The position numbers were made by a program, and so were the translations under genes. A model generated the notes under the pieces. It did no database searches, was not told the origin of the DNA, and saw only the letters and a list, made by a program, of their open reading frames with translations. Source: JBOFOR01 sp051659545 (GTDB lineage: Bacteria > Bacillota > Clostridia > Peptostreptococcales > Peptostreptococcaceae). From it: 24,413 bases of DNA. The DNA is taken from contig NZ_JBOFOR010000101.1 in NCBI RefSeq assembly GCF_051659545.1, positions 1-24,413 on the forward strand. The letters are read 5' to 3'. Shown piece after piece: positions 1-7,228 of the stretch. Position 1 is the first letter of the stretch; each line of letters starts with the position of its first letter.

Positions 1-140
1 AACAACTTTAAGGTAGTAGTGGCGAAGACACCGTCTATTTTGCTTGGCTTTGTAACAACCTCTGATTATATCGTTTAGGTGTGATTAAGTCGTTAGCCAC
101 CAAGAATCCCTCTGCTTTAGCTGTAGGGAGTGTGTCAAGG
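1..140. other. Higher-GC, foreign-looking segment at the window edge
   Basis: By my count this stretch is about 43% G+C, clearly above the very A+T-rich remainder of the window. It borders the point where the minus-strand HTH regulator loses its family-like sequence (about position 139). One minus-strand frame is open from about 170 down to a stop near 40 and reads in part EGFLVANDLITPKRYNQ, but it has no start codon of its own and I do not recognise it. No terminal inverted repeat or target duplication can be seen, because the window begins here. It is probably the edge of an inserted or rearranged piece. Confidence 0.35.
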
Positions 141-204
141 TATTCTTTGTTATATTCAATAAATCAGCAACTTCCATAGGTGTAAGAGAAGACTTTAAAT
201 CCAT
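85..204 (-). pseudogene. Truncated excisionase-type HTH regulator remnant
   Basis: Reading the minus strand, a good ribosome binding site (GGAGGT at 216-211) lies 6 bases before an ATG at 204-202. The first 22 residues read like the start of excisionase/MerR-type helix-turn-helix domains, with LTPMEVADLLNITKNT matching the usual 'LTPxEVAxLLxIxKNT'. After residue 22 the similarity stops and the frame runs through unrelated sequence to a TAA at 87-85, giving only 39 residues. Intact relatives carry the recognition helix and often a C-terminal substrate-binding domain, and are found next to molybdate or tungstate transport genes. This one is divergent from tupB, so I infer a former tungstate-responsive regulator that has been disrupted. 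It could still be expressed as a short non-functional peptide. Confidence 0.6.
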
Positions 205-293
205 AATATTACCTCCAGTTATTTATTATATACATATATTAACATTGTATAAATTTAAAAAATAGTTTTCTTTTGTAAAAATATGTACCAAAA

Positions 294-323
294 TTTACTT
301 AACAAAGGCAATGAATATATAAT
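294..323 (+). promoter_or_regulatory. Probable sigma-A promoter of tupBC
   Basis: TTTACT at 294-299 and a perfect TATAAT at 318-323 are separated by 18 bases. This lies about 60 bases upstream of the tupB start, in the intergenic region shared with the divergent broken regulator. The -35 box is weak (4 of 6 matches). Confidence 0.5.
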
Positions 324-340
324 ATAGGCAGTACAATTAG

Positions 341-370
341 TATATGGTAATATATAGTAATATATGATAA
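341..370 (+). repeat. Three tandem 10-bp repeats upstream of tupB
   Basis: The decamers TATATGGTAA, TATATAGTAA and TATATGATAA follow one another directly, differing at one or two positions. They sit between the predicted tupBC promoter and the tupB ribosome binding site. The spacing is about one helical turn, so identical faces are presented to a protein. They may be operator half-sites of the lost neighbouring regulator, or simply A+T-rich leader sequence. Confidence 0.45.
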
Positions 371-385
371 AAAGGGGAAATGGAA

Positions 386-1033
386 ATGGAAATTCAGATA
401 AAAGAAGTAATAGAGATTGTGTTTTTATCATTAAGAGTAACAATTACAGCGACAGTAATAGCTACTACTATTGCATTAGTATCAAGTATTTTCATATACT
501 TAAAGAGCTTTAAGTTTAAAAAATATCTTATAACAATAATAAATTCATTTATGAGTACTCCACCCGTAGTTATGGGTCTATTAGTTTATCTCTTATTATC
601 AAGAAAAGGTCCCCTTGGAAGTTTTAATCTTTTATTTACACCAACAGCAATGATAATAGCACAAACTATACTTATGATTCCTATTGCTATGACTTTAATA
701 ATTGATACCTTGGAACAATTCGGTGAAGAAATTTTAATAACTTGTAAAATACTTCAAATTAATAAAAGGGAAACTATAAAAATATTTATTAGAGAAATAA
801 GAAATCACTTAATAACAGTAGTTATAGCTGTATTTGGAAGAGGAATATCTGAAGTTGGTGCTGTAATGTTAGTAGGTGGGAATATAAGAGGTAGTACAAG
901 AGTAATGACAACTTATATTTCCTTGTCTACATCTATGGGTAATTTTGATGAATCATTAGTCATAGCAGCAATACTTTTAGCCATATCATTAATGTCTACT
1001 ACTTTCATTAAAACATTACAAAAATACCTATAA
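386..1033 (+). CDS. tupB: Tungstate ABC transporter permease TupB
   Basis: This is the membrane permease of a tungstate uptake ABC transporter. The protein is a very hydrophobic, roughly 215-residue chain with about five membrane segments. It contains a STPPVVMGLLVYLLLSRKGP stretch and a GRGISEVGAVMLVGGNIRGS stretch, the latter being the EAA-like loop that contacts the ATPase in TupB-type permeases. I prefer the ATG at 386, which lies 8 bases after GGGG (374-377), over the in-frame ATG at 380, which would be only 2 bases from it. It is followed after 15 bases by tupC. The family choice of tungstate over molybdate rests on resemblance to TupB and on the tungsten-enzyme context. Sulfate or molybdate permeases are the alternatives. 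Confidence 0.88.
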   Translation: MEIQIKEVIEIVFLSLRVTITATVIATTIALVSSIFIYLKSFKFKKYLITIINSFMSTPPVVMGLLVYLLLSRKGPLGSFNLLFTPTAMIIAQTILMIPIAMTLIIDTLEQFGEEILITCKILQINKRETIKIFIREIRNHLITVVIAVFGRGISEVGAVMLVGGNIRGSTRVMTTYISLSTSMGNFDESLVIAAILLAISLMSTTFIKTLQKYL

Positions 1034-1048
1034 GGAGATTAAATATTT

Positions 1049-1729
1049 ATGATAACTATAAAAAAATTAGTTAAAAATATAAAAAATCAACAACCTTTAA
1101 AAATAGATAATTTAGAAATAGAAGATGGACACATATACTCTATATTAGGACATAATGGATGTGGTAAAAGTACGTTAGTAAAAATATTATATAATATAAA
1201 TGAATTTGATGAGGGAAGTATAAATATAAATAATGAGGGTTTTAGTGAAACTATTGTGCATAAGTATATATCTTATAATCCTCAACGATGTCATTTTTTA
1301 TTGGGGACATTAAAAGATAATTTTGAGTATTTATACAAATATAGTAAAAATGAGAATCTATTGAGTAAAAACAGATTAAATGAATTACTAGTTGAATTCA
1401 ATTTAGAACATAAACTTCAAACTAACATAAAAAAATTATCAGGAGGAGAGCAAGCAAAAGCTCAATTTATTCGAACTTTAATAATGAATAAAGATATTTA
1501 TATATATGATGAGCCTACAGCAAATATGGATTTTACAACTACAAAAAAGGTAGAAAATAAGCTATCTCAACTAAAAGATGATAAAAAGACAGTTCTATTA
1601 ATAACTCATGACTTCATGCAGGCGAAAAGATTAAGTGATTATATTATATTTATGGATAACTTAAATTTAGTGGGAAAATTTAAGACCAATGATTTTTTCA
1701 ATAATGGTTTTATAAAAGATACCTTATAA
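1049..1729 (+). CDS. tupC: Tungstate ABC transporter ATP-binding protein TupC
   Basis: This is the cytoplasmic ATPase that powers tungstate import through TupB. All nucleotide-binding motifs are visible: Walker A GHNGCGKST (34-42), Q-loop Gln79, signature LSGGEQ (130-135), Walker B IYIYDEP (150-156) and H-loop His187. At 226 residues it is shorter than molybdate ModC proteins and has no C-terminal TOBE-like oxyanion-binding domain, as expected for TupC. The ribosome binding site AAGGAG overlaps the end of tupB, so the two are probably translated together. Its stop codon lies inside the following terminator hairpin. The usual tupA partner is not upstream but follows under its own promoter. Confidence 0.9.
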   Translation: MITIKKLVKNIKNQQPLKIDNLEIEDGHIYSILGHNGCGKSTLVKILYNINEFDEGSININNEGFSETIVHKYISYNPQRCHFLLGTLKDNFEYLYKYSKNENLLSKNRLNELLVEFNLEHKLQTNIKKLSGGEQAKAQFIRTLIMNKDIYIYDEPTANMDFTTTKKVENKLSQLKDDKKTVLLITHDFMQAKRLSDYIIFMDNLNLVGKFKTNDFFNNGFIKDTL

Positions 1730-1744
1730 TAAGGTGTCTTTTTT
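1717..1744 (+). terminator. Intrinsic terminator of tupBC
   Basis: AGATACCTT (1717-1725) pairs with AAGGTGTCT (1731-1739), with one wobble pair and a short A+T loop. A run of six T follows at 1739-1744. The tupC stop codon (1727-1729) lies in the loop. Confidence 0.85.
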
Positions 1745-1869
1745 ATGCTTAAGGAAATTATATTGCCTAAAAAACTGTGGATAAGATGATATACTCAAGC
1801 GAAGCGAATTTTTATATTAAATTTAGGTTAAGTTTAATACTGTTTAGTCATGTTTTATCACAATTAAAA

Positions 1870-1906
1870 CAACTTAGTTGACTTGTGTATATTGCGTTGC
1901 TACTAT
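1870..1906 (+). promoter_or_regulatory. tupA sigma-A promoter with overlapping palindrome
   Basis: TTGACT (1878-1883), a 17-base spacer and TACTAT (1901-1906) make a strong sigma-A promoter, with the tupA start 40 bases beyond. The 11-bp palindrome CAACTTAGTTG (1870-1880) overlaps the first bases of the -35 box. That is a position where a bound repressor would block RNA polymerase. No second copy was seen near tupB. Confidence 0.7.
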
Positions 1907-1946
1907 TTAAATTAGGATATGATTTAACAAGGAGGAAAAGTGTATT

Positions 1947-2804
1947 ATGAGTTGTAAAAAGAAAATTTTAGGAATATTAATGACAACAATGTTATCTTTA
2001 TCTATGGTAGCATGTTCGTCAACAGAAAAAAAAGATGAAGCAAAGCAACCAGAAGCTAACAAAGTTAAAGAAATAACATTAGTAACGACAACAAGTCTAG
2101 AAGATACAGGATTTTTAGAAGCTACATTAGCAGATTTTGAAAAAAAAAATGGTGTTGATATTAAAGTAGTTGCAAAAGGAACAGGAGAAGCTTTAGAATT
2201 AGGAAAAAGTAAAGATGCAGACCTATTATTTGTACATGCTAAGCAAAAAGAAGAAGAGTTTATAAAAGAGGGATACGGCAATGATAGATACGAAATAATG
2301 TATAATTACTTTGTATTAGTAGGACCACAAAATAATGAAAATACAGATAAAATAAAAGAAATGAGTGTTACCGATGCTCTTAAATACATAAAAGAAAATA
2401 ATTTGAAATTTATATCTAGGGGAGACGAGTCTGGAACTCATACAAAAGAATTATCATTATGGGAAAAATCAGGCGTAGAAAATAAATTTGATAACTATAA
2501 AGAGTCAGGACAAGGTATGGGTGCGACATTAGCTATGGCTAATGAAATGCAAGCTTATACTTTAACCGATATTGGAACATATTTAGCTATTAAAAAAGAA
2601 AATAAAGATTTAGATATTGTAATAAATTCTGATGAGACTTTGAAAAATATTTATAGTATAGTATCTATATCAAATTTACCTAAAGAGAAAGAAGAAATAA
2701 CTAATAAATTAATAGAATACTATAAATCAGATGCTATGAAAAGGAAGATTAAAGACTTTGGTGTTGATAAATATGGAGAGCCTTTATTCTTTATATTTGA
2801 ATAG
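1947..2804 (+). CDS. tupA: Tungstate-binding lipoprotein TupA
   Basis: This is the extracellular lipid-anchored binding protein that delivers tungstate to TupBC. The N-terminus has a lysine-rich start, a hydrophobic segment and a lipobox ending in Cys23 (SMVAC), followed by a charged linker. The mature domain starts with LVTTTSLEDTGF (45-56), containing the TTTS motif typical of TupA oxyanion sites. It also has the family segment FISRGDESGTHTKE and ends in a PLFF-type tail. Length (285) is normal. The start has an AAGGAGG site 9 bases upstream. It follows tupBC in the same direction but is isolated by a terminator before and after it and has its own promoter, so the binding protein can be expressed independently and in excess. 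Confidence 0.92.
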   Translation: MSCKKKILGILMTTMLSLSMVACSSTEKKDEAKQPEANKVKEITLVTTTSLEDTGFLEATLADFEKKNGVDIKVVAKGTGEALELGKSKDADLLFVHAKQKEEEFIKEGYGNDRYEIMYNYFVLVGPQNNENTDKIKEMSVTDALKYIKENNLKFISRGDESGTHTKELSLWEKSGVENKFDNYKESGQGMGATLAMANEMQAYTLTDIGTYLAIKKENKDLDIVINSDETLKNIYSIVSISNLPKEKEEITNKLIEYYKSDAMKRKIKDFGVDKYGEPLFFIFE

Positions 2805-2805
2805 T

Positions 2806-2860
2806 AAAAAAGCATGGAAATTTTAAGTGATTGTTTACTTAAGATTACTATGCTTTTTTT
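2806..2860 (+). terminator. Intrinsic terminator of tupA
   Basis: AAAAAAGCAT (2807-2815 region) pairs with ATGCTTTTTT (2850-2859). An inner helix TTTTAAGT/ACTTAAGA lies inside it, and the T-run ends at 2860. The A-run on the 5' side would also make it work on the other strand. Confidence 0.8.
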
Positions 2861-2864
2861 ATTA

Positions 2865-2890
2865 AAAGGTGTATTACTCAATGCACCTTT
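2865..2890. repeat. 11-bp hairpin without a T-run
   Basis: AAAGGTGTATT (2865-2875) pairs with AATGCACCTTT (2880-2890) across a 4-base loop, with one wobble pair. It directly follows the tupA terminator and precedes the regulator promoter region. No T-run follows, so it is more likely a regulatory or RNA-stability element than a terminator. Beyond it, to 3021, I see only a weak possible TTGACT box near 2928. Confidence 0.4.
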
Positions 2891-3021
2891 AGACTATACT
2901 GTGTTAAAATATAGTTAAATGTATGTTTTGACTATACAAATATTAAAGTTAGAAATATTAAGTATTCATAATAAACGTACTAATAATTAGAAAATGCTAT
3001 GTATTTTAAAGGGGATTTTAT

Positions 3022-4965
3022 ATGAAAACTGTGGGTGTAATAGTTCCATACGAGGAAATGGGAGAACAAATTAAAGAAATTGGAAAAAGACTAGATGTTA
3101 AAATAATTTACAAACTAGGAGAAACAAGTAGTGCTAAAGAAGTAGCTAAAAATTTGCAGGATAATTATAATGTAGATGCAATAATTGCTAGAAATCCAAT
3201 ATGCTACTTTGTTAGAAATGAATTGGATGTTCCTGTAATAAGTTTAGATATTACTAGATTTGATTTAATAAGAGCTATTTCTAAGATAGAGGAGTCAAAA
3301 AAAATTGCATTTTTTTATGTAGAAGAAGATGAAACAAAATATGGGTATAATTTATCTGAAATAAAACAAATTTCAAATAGAGATGTTGAACTAATAACAA
3401 TTGATGAAAATAACTTTGGTAAGAAATTTAAAGAAAACTTAAAAAATTGGAATAAAATTATGAAAGAAAAAAAGTGTAATGCACTTGTTACTTCTACTAC
3501 AAGTATATATGAATACTTTATTGGTAAAGATTTTCAAGTAGAATATATTGATACAGATAAGTATGAAGTACAAAAAGTTATACTAGATACAATTAATGCA
3601 ATAAATATAAGAAATAAAGAAATTAATTATATAAAATATATAGAAGGTGTATTAAATAGCACAAGAGATGGAGTAATTGTAGTAAACAATGGAATAATAA
3701 ATGTATTTAATAAAAGTATGTTAGATTTGACAGGACTAAATAAAAAAGAAGTTATAAATCAGCCATACGAACAAGTATATAAAAAATCTAACTTAGTAAA
3801 AGAAATATTAAATAAAAATAGTAGTAATATTGTTGAACATAATGGAGTTAAGTACTCTGTACAAAAGCGTTATATACCACTTAATGGAAATGAAAAATGT
3901 GAGGTTATAAATATACTTAACATACCAAACATTCAAAATATAGAACAGAATATTAGAAGAAAATTATATCAAAAAGGATTTGAAGCTAAAAAACACTTTA
4001 ATGAGATAATTACCTTAGACACAAATATGATTGAAGTAAAGAAAAAAGTATTAAAGTATGCAAAAACTAACAGTAACATTTTAATATTAGGTGAAAGTGG
4101 TGTTGGGAAAGAACTTTTTGCTCAGAGCATACATAATGAAAGTAACTATAGTAATGGACCATTTGTTGCTATTAACTGTGCAGCTTTACCTGAAAATTTA
4201 CTCGAAAGTGAGTTATATGGATATGAGGAAGGAGCCTTTACAGGTGCTAAAAAAGGAGGGAAACAAGGTCTATTTGAGCTATCACATAATGGTACACTTT
4301 TTCTCGATGAAGTTGGAGAATTACCACTTACACTCCAATCAAAATTATTAAGAAGTATACAAGAAAAACAAATTTGCAGAATTGGTGGAGATCGTATTAT
4401 TCCCATAAATAATAGAATAATATGTGCAACTAATATTAATTTAAAAGACAAAGTAAAGGATGGAAGCTTCAGAGAAGATTTGTATTATAGGATTGATGTA
4501 TTACATGTAATTATTCCATCACTAAGAGAAAGAAAAGAAGATATTGTTATATTAGCTAAGAATATTTTACAAAATAAAGGATTTAAGATAAATAAAGAAA
4601 TAAGTATAGCAAATTATCAGTTAGAATACTTAAAAAAATATGACTGGCCAGGTAATGTAAGACAACTAGAGGCTTTTATTGAAAGGTTAGCAGTAATGAC
4701 TGAAGATGATTTTATTGATGATATTGTATTTTTTGAACTATATTTTGAGTTAGCTGGTAAGAATAAAAAAGAAATATTTAATGATGCAATAGTACCTGAA
4801 AATAATATGAAAAAATTAACTATTGAATTGGGAACATTAAAAGATATTGAAAGTCAAATATTAGTTTATTTGTATAATCAATCAAATGAAAATATTCAAG
4901 AAATGGCAGATACATTAGGAATTAGTAGAACAACACTGTGGAGGAAATTAAAATTAATTAAATAA
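3022..4965 (+). CDS. PrpR-type sigma-54-dependent transcriptional activator
   Basis: This is an enhancer-binding protein that hydrolyses ATP to open sigma-54 promoters. Its order is: N-terminal PrpR_N-type sensor (about 1-185), a PAS domain (about 205-305), a sigma-54 AAA+ domain (about 330-560) and a C-terminal Fis-type helix-turn-helix (MADTLGISRTTLWRKLKLIK at 628-647). Key motifs are Walker A GESGVGKE from residue 357, the sigma-54 contact loop GAFTGA at 404-409, Walker B FLDE near 427-430 and the WPGNVRQLE segment before the DNA-binding domain. Founding members sense 2-methylcitrate, but the effector here is unknown. It sits just upstream of a sigma-54 promoter and the CoA/ETF operon in the same direction, which makes that operon its likely target. 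Confidence 0.9.
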   Translation: MKTVGVIVPYEEMGEQIKEIGKRLDVKIIYKLGETSSAKEVAKNLQDNYNVDAIIARNPICYFVRNELDVPVISLDITRFDLIRAISKIEESKKIAFFYVEEDETKYGYNLSEIKQISNRDVELITIDENNFGKKFKENLKNWNKIMKEKKCNALVTSTTSIYEYFIGKDFQVEYIDTDKYEVQKVILDTINAINIRNKEINYIKYIEGVLNSTRDGVIVVNNGIINVFNKSMLDLTGLNKKEVINQPYEQVYKKSNLVKEILNKNSSNIVEHNGVKYSVQKRYIPLNGNEKCEVINILNIPNIQNIEQNIRRKLYQKGFEAKKHFNEIITLDTNMIEVKKKVLKYAKTNSNILILGESGVGKELFAQSIHNESNYSNGPFVAINCAALPENLLESELYGYEEGAFTGAKKGGKQGLFELSHNGTLFLDEVGELPLTLQSKLLRSIQEKQICRIGGDRIIPINNRIICATNINLKDKVKDGSFREDLYYRIDVLHVIIPSLRERKEDIVILAKNILQNKGFKINKEISIANYQLEYLKKYDWPGNVRQLEAFIERLAVMTEDDFIDDIVFFELYFELAGKNKKEIFNDAIVPENNMKKLTIELGTLKDIESQILVYLYNQSNENIQEMADTLGISRTTLWRKLKLIK

Positions 4966-4977
4966 TATATATGATTT

Positions 4978-5034
4978 AAAAAAGTAACATGTTTCAAAAT
5001 TAAACGTTTAATTTTGAAACATGTTACTTTTTTT
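4978..5034. terminator. 56-bp perfect palindrome, probable bidirectional terminator
   Basis: Positions 4978-5005 and 5006-5033 are exact reverse complements, giving two 28-bp arms centred on ACGT with no mismatch. The arms start with AAAAAA and end with TTTTTT, so a transcript from either strand would form a hairpin followed by a U-run. It closes the regulator gene. Its centre is also about 110 bp upstream of the -24 box of the next sigma-54 promoter, where an activator binding site would be expected, so it may serve both purposes. Confidence 0.85.
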
Positions 5035-5113
5035 ATTTGATATATAGTCAATATTTTTTATATAAAAATCAAATATCAAGGGATTTAAAGGTAATCAAAT
5101 ATTAATTTAGATT

Positions 5114-5129
5114 TGGCATGATTTATGCT
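5114..5129 (+). promoter_or_regulatory. Sigma-54 promoter of the CoA-transferase/etf operon
   Basis: TGGCATGATTTATGCT matches the -24/-12 consensus TGGCAYG-N4-TTGCW. The GG (5115-5116) and GC (5127-5128) are exactly 12 bases apart. Transcription would start near 5140, about 53 bases before the first gene. An activator gene with the GAFTGA loop lies immediately upstream. The direct repeats AATCAAATAT at 5067-5076 and 5093-5102 lie just in front. Confidence 0.9.
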
Positions 5130-5192
5130 TATTATAAAATTAAGATTAAGTTATTATTGATAAACTTTATTTATAAAGGAGGAGTTTATATA

Positions 5193-6386
5193 ATGAATAA
5201 ACAGTTAGAAGGAATAAAGGTAATTGATTTTACATTGTTTGCAGCTGGTCCATCATGCGGAAAAATGTTAGCAGATTGGGGAGCTGAAGTGATTAAAATT
5301 GAACCACCATATGGGGAGGCGGCAAGATATTCTCCAGGAAGGAAGTATAATCCCACTTTTGAATGCTATAATGCAAATAAAAAAGGTATGACAATTAACT
5401 TAAAAAAAGCAGAGGGATTAGAAATCTTACATAAATTATTGAAAGAAGCAGATGTCTTTTTAACTAGTTACAGAACGGATGCACTAAAGAGGTTAGGCCT
5501 AGATTATGAGACTCTAAAGGAAGTACACCCTCATTTAGTATGGGCTCAAATAAATGGATTTGGAGATTATGGACCAGATGCAGCAAAACCAGGATTTGAT
5601 ACTGTTGCTTATTGGGCAAGAAGTGGAGCTATGGGAGATTATGTTGAAAAAGGATCTCCTATTATGAATGTACCTATAGCCTTTGGAGATTTATCTACAG
5701 CTTGTAGCTTAGCAGCTGGAATTTGTGCGGCTTTATATAATAAAACAAAAACAGGTAAAGGTGAAAAAGTAATGGTTTCCTTATACGGTCAGGCTATATA
5801 TAGTTTGAGCAATTCATTAATAACTATGCAAGATGGTGATTACTATCCTAAAACTAGAAAGCTTCCTATGACACCTTTAATGAATACATTTAAATGCAAG
5901 GATGATAAGTGGATCGTACTTACTGCTATAGAATATGAAAGATATTATCCAGAAATATGTAAGATAATTTCAAGAGAAGATTTAATAGATGACACTAGGT
6001 ATAATAACATAATGGAAGGTATAAAAAATGGAAAAGAGTTTACTGAGATTCTAGATGAAGGGTTTTCTAAATTGACTCAAGAGGAAGCTATAAAAGCATT
6101 AGTAGAAGCCGATGTAGCTCATGAAAGAGTAAAACAAACTAAAGATATATTTACTGATACTCAGGCAATAGATAATAAATACTTAACAGAGTATAAGGCT
6201 AGAGATGGAAGAGTATACACACATCCAGTAGCGCCAGTAAAATTTGGAGATATAGAAGTAGAAGAAGAAAAAAATGCACCACTATTAGGGGAAGACACAA
6301 TTTCAATACTTCAATCTTTAGAATATGATGAAGAGGAAATCAAAAAACTATTGTTAGAAAATGTAGTTACTACAGTTAAGAAGTAA
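5193..6386 (+). CDS. Class III CoA-transferase (CaiB/HadA/FldA-like)
   Basis: This enzyme moves CoA from an acyl-CoA to a carboxylic acid via an aspartyl-CoA thioester, activating a substrate without ATP. The family signature ADWGAEVIKIEPPYGE lies near the N-terminus. Asp166 in FGDLSTA is the expected catalytic aspartate. TPLMNTFKCKDDKWIVL in the C-terminal half closely resembles the HadA and FldA enzymes that act on 2-hydroxyisocaproate and phenyllactate. Start: ATG 5193 has AAGGAGG well placed upstream. An earlier in-frame ATG at 5118 lies inside the sigma-54 promoter and cannot be used. Length is 397, usual for the family. It is the first gene of a five-gene operon. The exact acid used is unknown, because the 2-hydroxyacyl-CoA dehydratase that accompanies HadA/FldA is not here. 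Confidence 0.88.
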   Translation: MNKQLEGIKVIDFTLFAAGPSCGKMLADWGAEVIKIEPPYGEAARYSPGRKYNPTFECYNANKKGMTINLKKAEGLEILHKLLKEADVFLTSYRTDALKRLGLDYETLKEVHPHLVWAQINGFGDYGPDAAKPGFDTVAYWARSGAMGDYVEKGSPIMNVPIAFGDLSTACSLAAGICAALYNKTKTGKGEKVMVSLYGQAIYSLSNSLITMQDGDYYPKTRKLPMTPLMNTFKCKDDKWIVLTAIEYERYYPEICKIISREDLIDDTRYNNIMEGIKNGKEFTEILDEGFSKLTQEEAIKALVEADVAHERVKQTKDIFTDTQAIDNKYLTEYKARDGRVYTHPVAPVKFGDIEVEEEKNAPLLGEDTISILQSLEYDEEEIKKLLLENVVTTVKK

Positions 6387-6412
6387 ATAAATTTAAATAG
6401 TGGAGGGGTATT

Positions 6413-7204
6413 ATGAATTATGAAAATATCTTAGTTAAGATAGAAGACAATATAGTGATTGTAACTTTAAATAGACCAAAAGTAATGAATACAATAAATG
6501 ATGCACTTAAGAATGAACTAAATCATATATTTGAAGAACTAAAAACCAATAGAAGTATACTAGGTATAATAATTACGGGCGAAGGGAAAACGTTTTGTGC
6601 AGGTAATGATAATTCATCAACTTCTAAAAAAGGCAGTGGAAATGCTTTTGAAAGGTTAAGGGATAATGTAGAAGATGTTCATAGAATATTTAATAAAATA
6701 GAAAACTTTGAAAGACCAGTTATAGCAGCTATTAATGGATATGCTTTAGGTGGAGGATGTGAACTAGCATTATGTTGTGATATTAGGATAGCTAGTTCTA
6801 AAGCTGTATTTGGATTACCGGAAGTGACGTTAGGAGTTATACCATGTTATGGAGGACTTCAAAGATTGCCAAGATTAATTGGGACTGGAAAAGCTAAGGA
6901 ATTAATATATACAGGTAAACATATAAAAGCAGAAGAAGCTAAGGAAATAGGCCTAGTAAACAGAGTAGTTGAACCTGAAGAATTATTAGTTGAAGCAAAA
7001 AAACTTATGAAAGAAATAGTACAAAGGGCACCAATAGCTGTGAAATATGCAAAACTAGCAATTAATAAGGGATCACAAATGAGCTTAGAACATGCTCTAG
7101 AGTTAGAAAAAGATTTAATAACTATATGCTCGGGAACAGATGATGCAAGAGAAGGTGGAATGGCTTTCTTTGAAAAAAGAGCGCCACAATTTAAAAATAA
7201 ATAA
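6413..7204 (+). CDS. Enoyl-CoA hydratase/crotonase family protein
   Basis: This is a crotonase-fold enzyme, probably adding water to or removing it from an enoyl-CoA. The oxyanion-hole segments KTFCAGND (about 59-66) and NGYALGGGCELAL (about 108-120) are present. Both catalytic acids of classical hydratases are kept: Glu117 in GGGCE and Glu137 in FGLPE, 20 residues apart as in rat enoyl-CoA hydratase (144/164). This argues for a true hydratase rather than an isomerase or decarboxylase. Length (263) is standard. It lies 26 bases after the CoA-transferase with its own GGAGGGG site. The set of CoA-transferase, crotonase, acyl-CoA dehydrogenase and ETF resembles the carnitine CaiB-CaiD-CaiA-FixAB arrangement, but no betaine transporter or CoA ligase is present. 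Confidence 0.88.
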   Translation: MNYENILVKIEDNIVIVTLNRPKVMNTINDALKNELNHIFEELKTNRSILGIIITGEGKTFCAGNDNSSTSKKGSGNAFERLRDNVEDVHRIFNKIENFERPVIAAINGYALGGGCELALCCDIRIASSKAVFGLPEVTLGVIPCYGGLQRLPRLIGTGKAKELIYTGKHIKAEEAKEIGLVNRVVEPEELLVEAKKLMKEIVQRAPIAVKYAKLAINKGSQMSLEHALELEKDLITICSGTDDAREGGMAFFEKRAPQFKNK

Positions 7205-7228
7205 AATTACTTATATAGGAGGTTGCAA

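Noticed and set aside
255..443. 62-residue minus-strand frame across the tup intergenic region
   Set aside because: It is a low-complexity hydrophobic translation of A+T-rich DNA, it covers the promoter and start of tupB, and it has no ribosome binding site.
1907..2281. Minus-strand frame opposite tupA
   Set aside because: It is a shadow of the TupA coding sequence, without a family match or start signals.
2865..2890. Hairpin after tupA as a second terminator
   Set aside because: No T-run follows on either strand, and the hairpin just before it already fits a terminator.
5118..5192. N-terminal extension of the CoA-transferase from an upstream in-frame ATG
   Set aside because: The extension starts inside the sigma-54 promoter, upstream of the expected transcription start, is not family-like, and has no ribosome binding site. 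ATG 5193 does.
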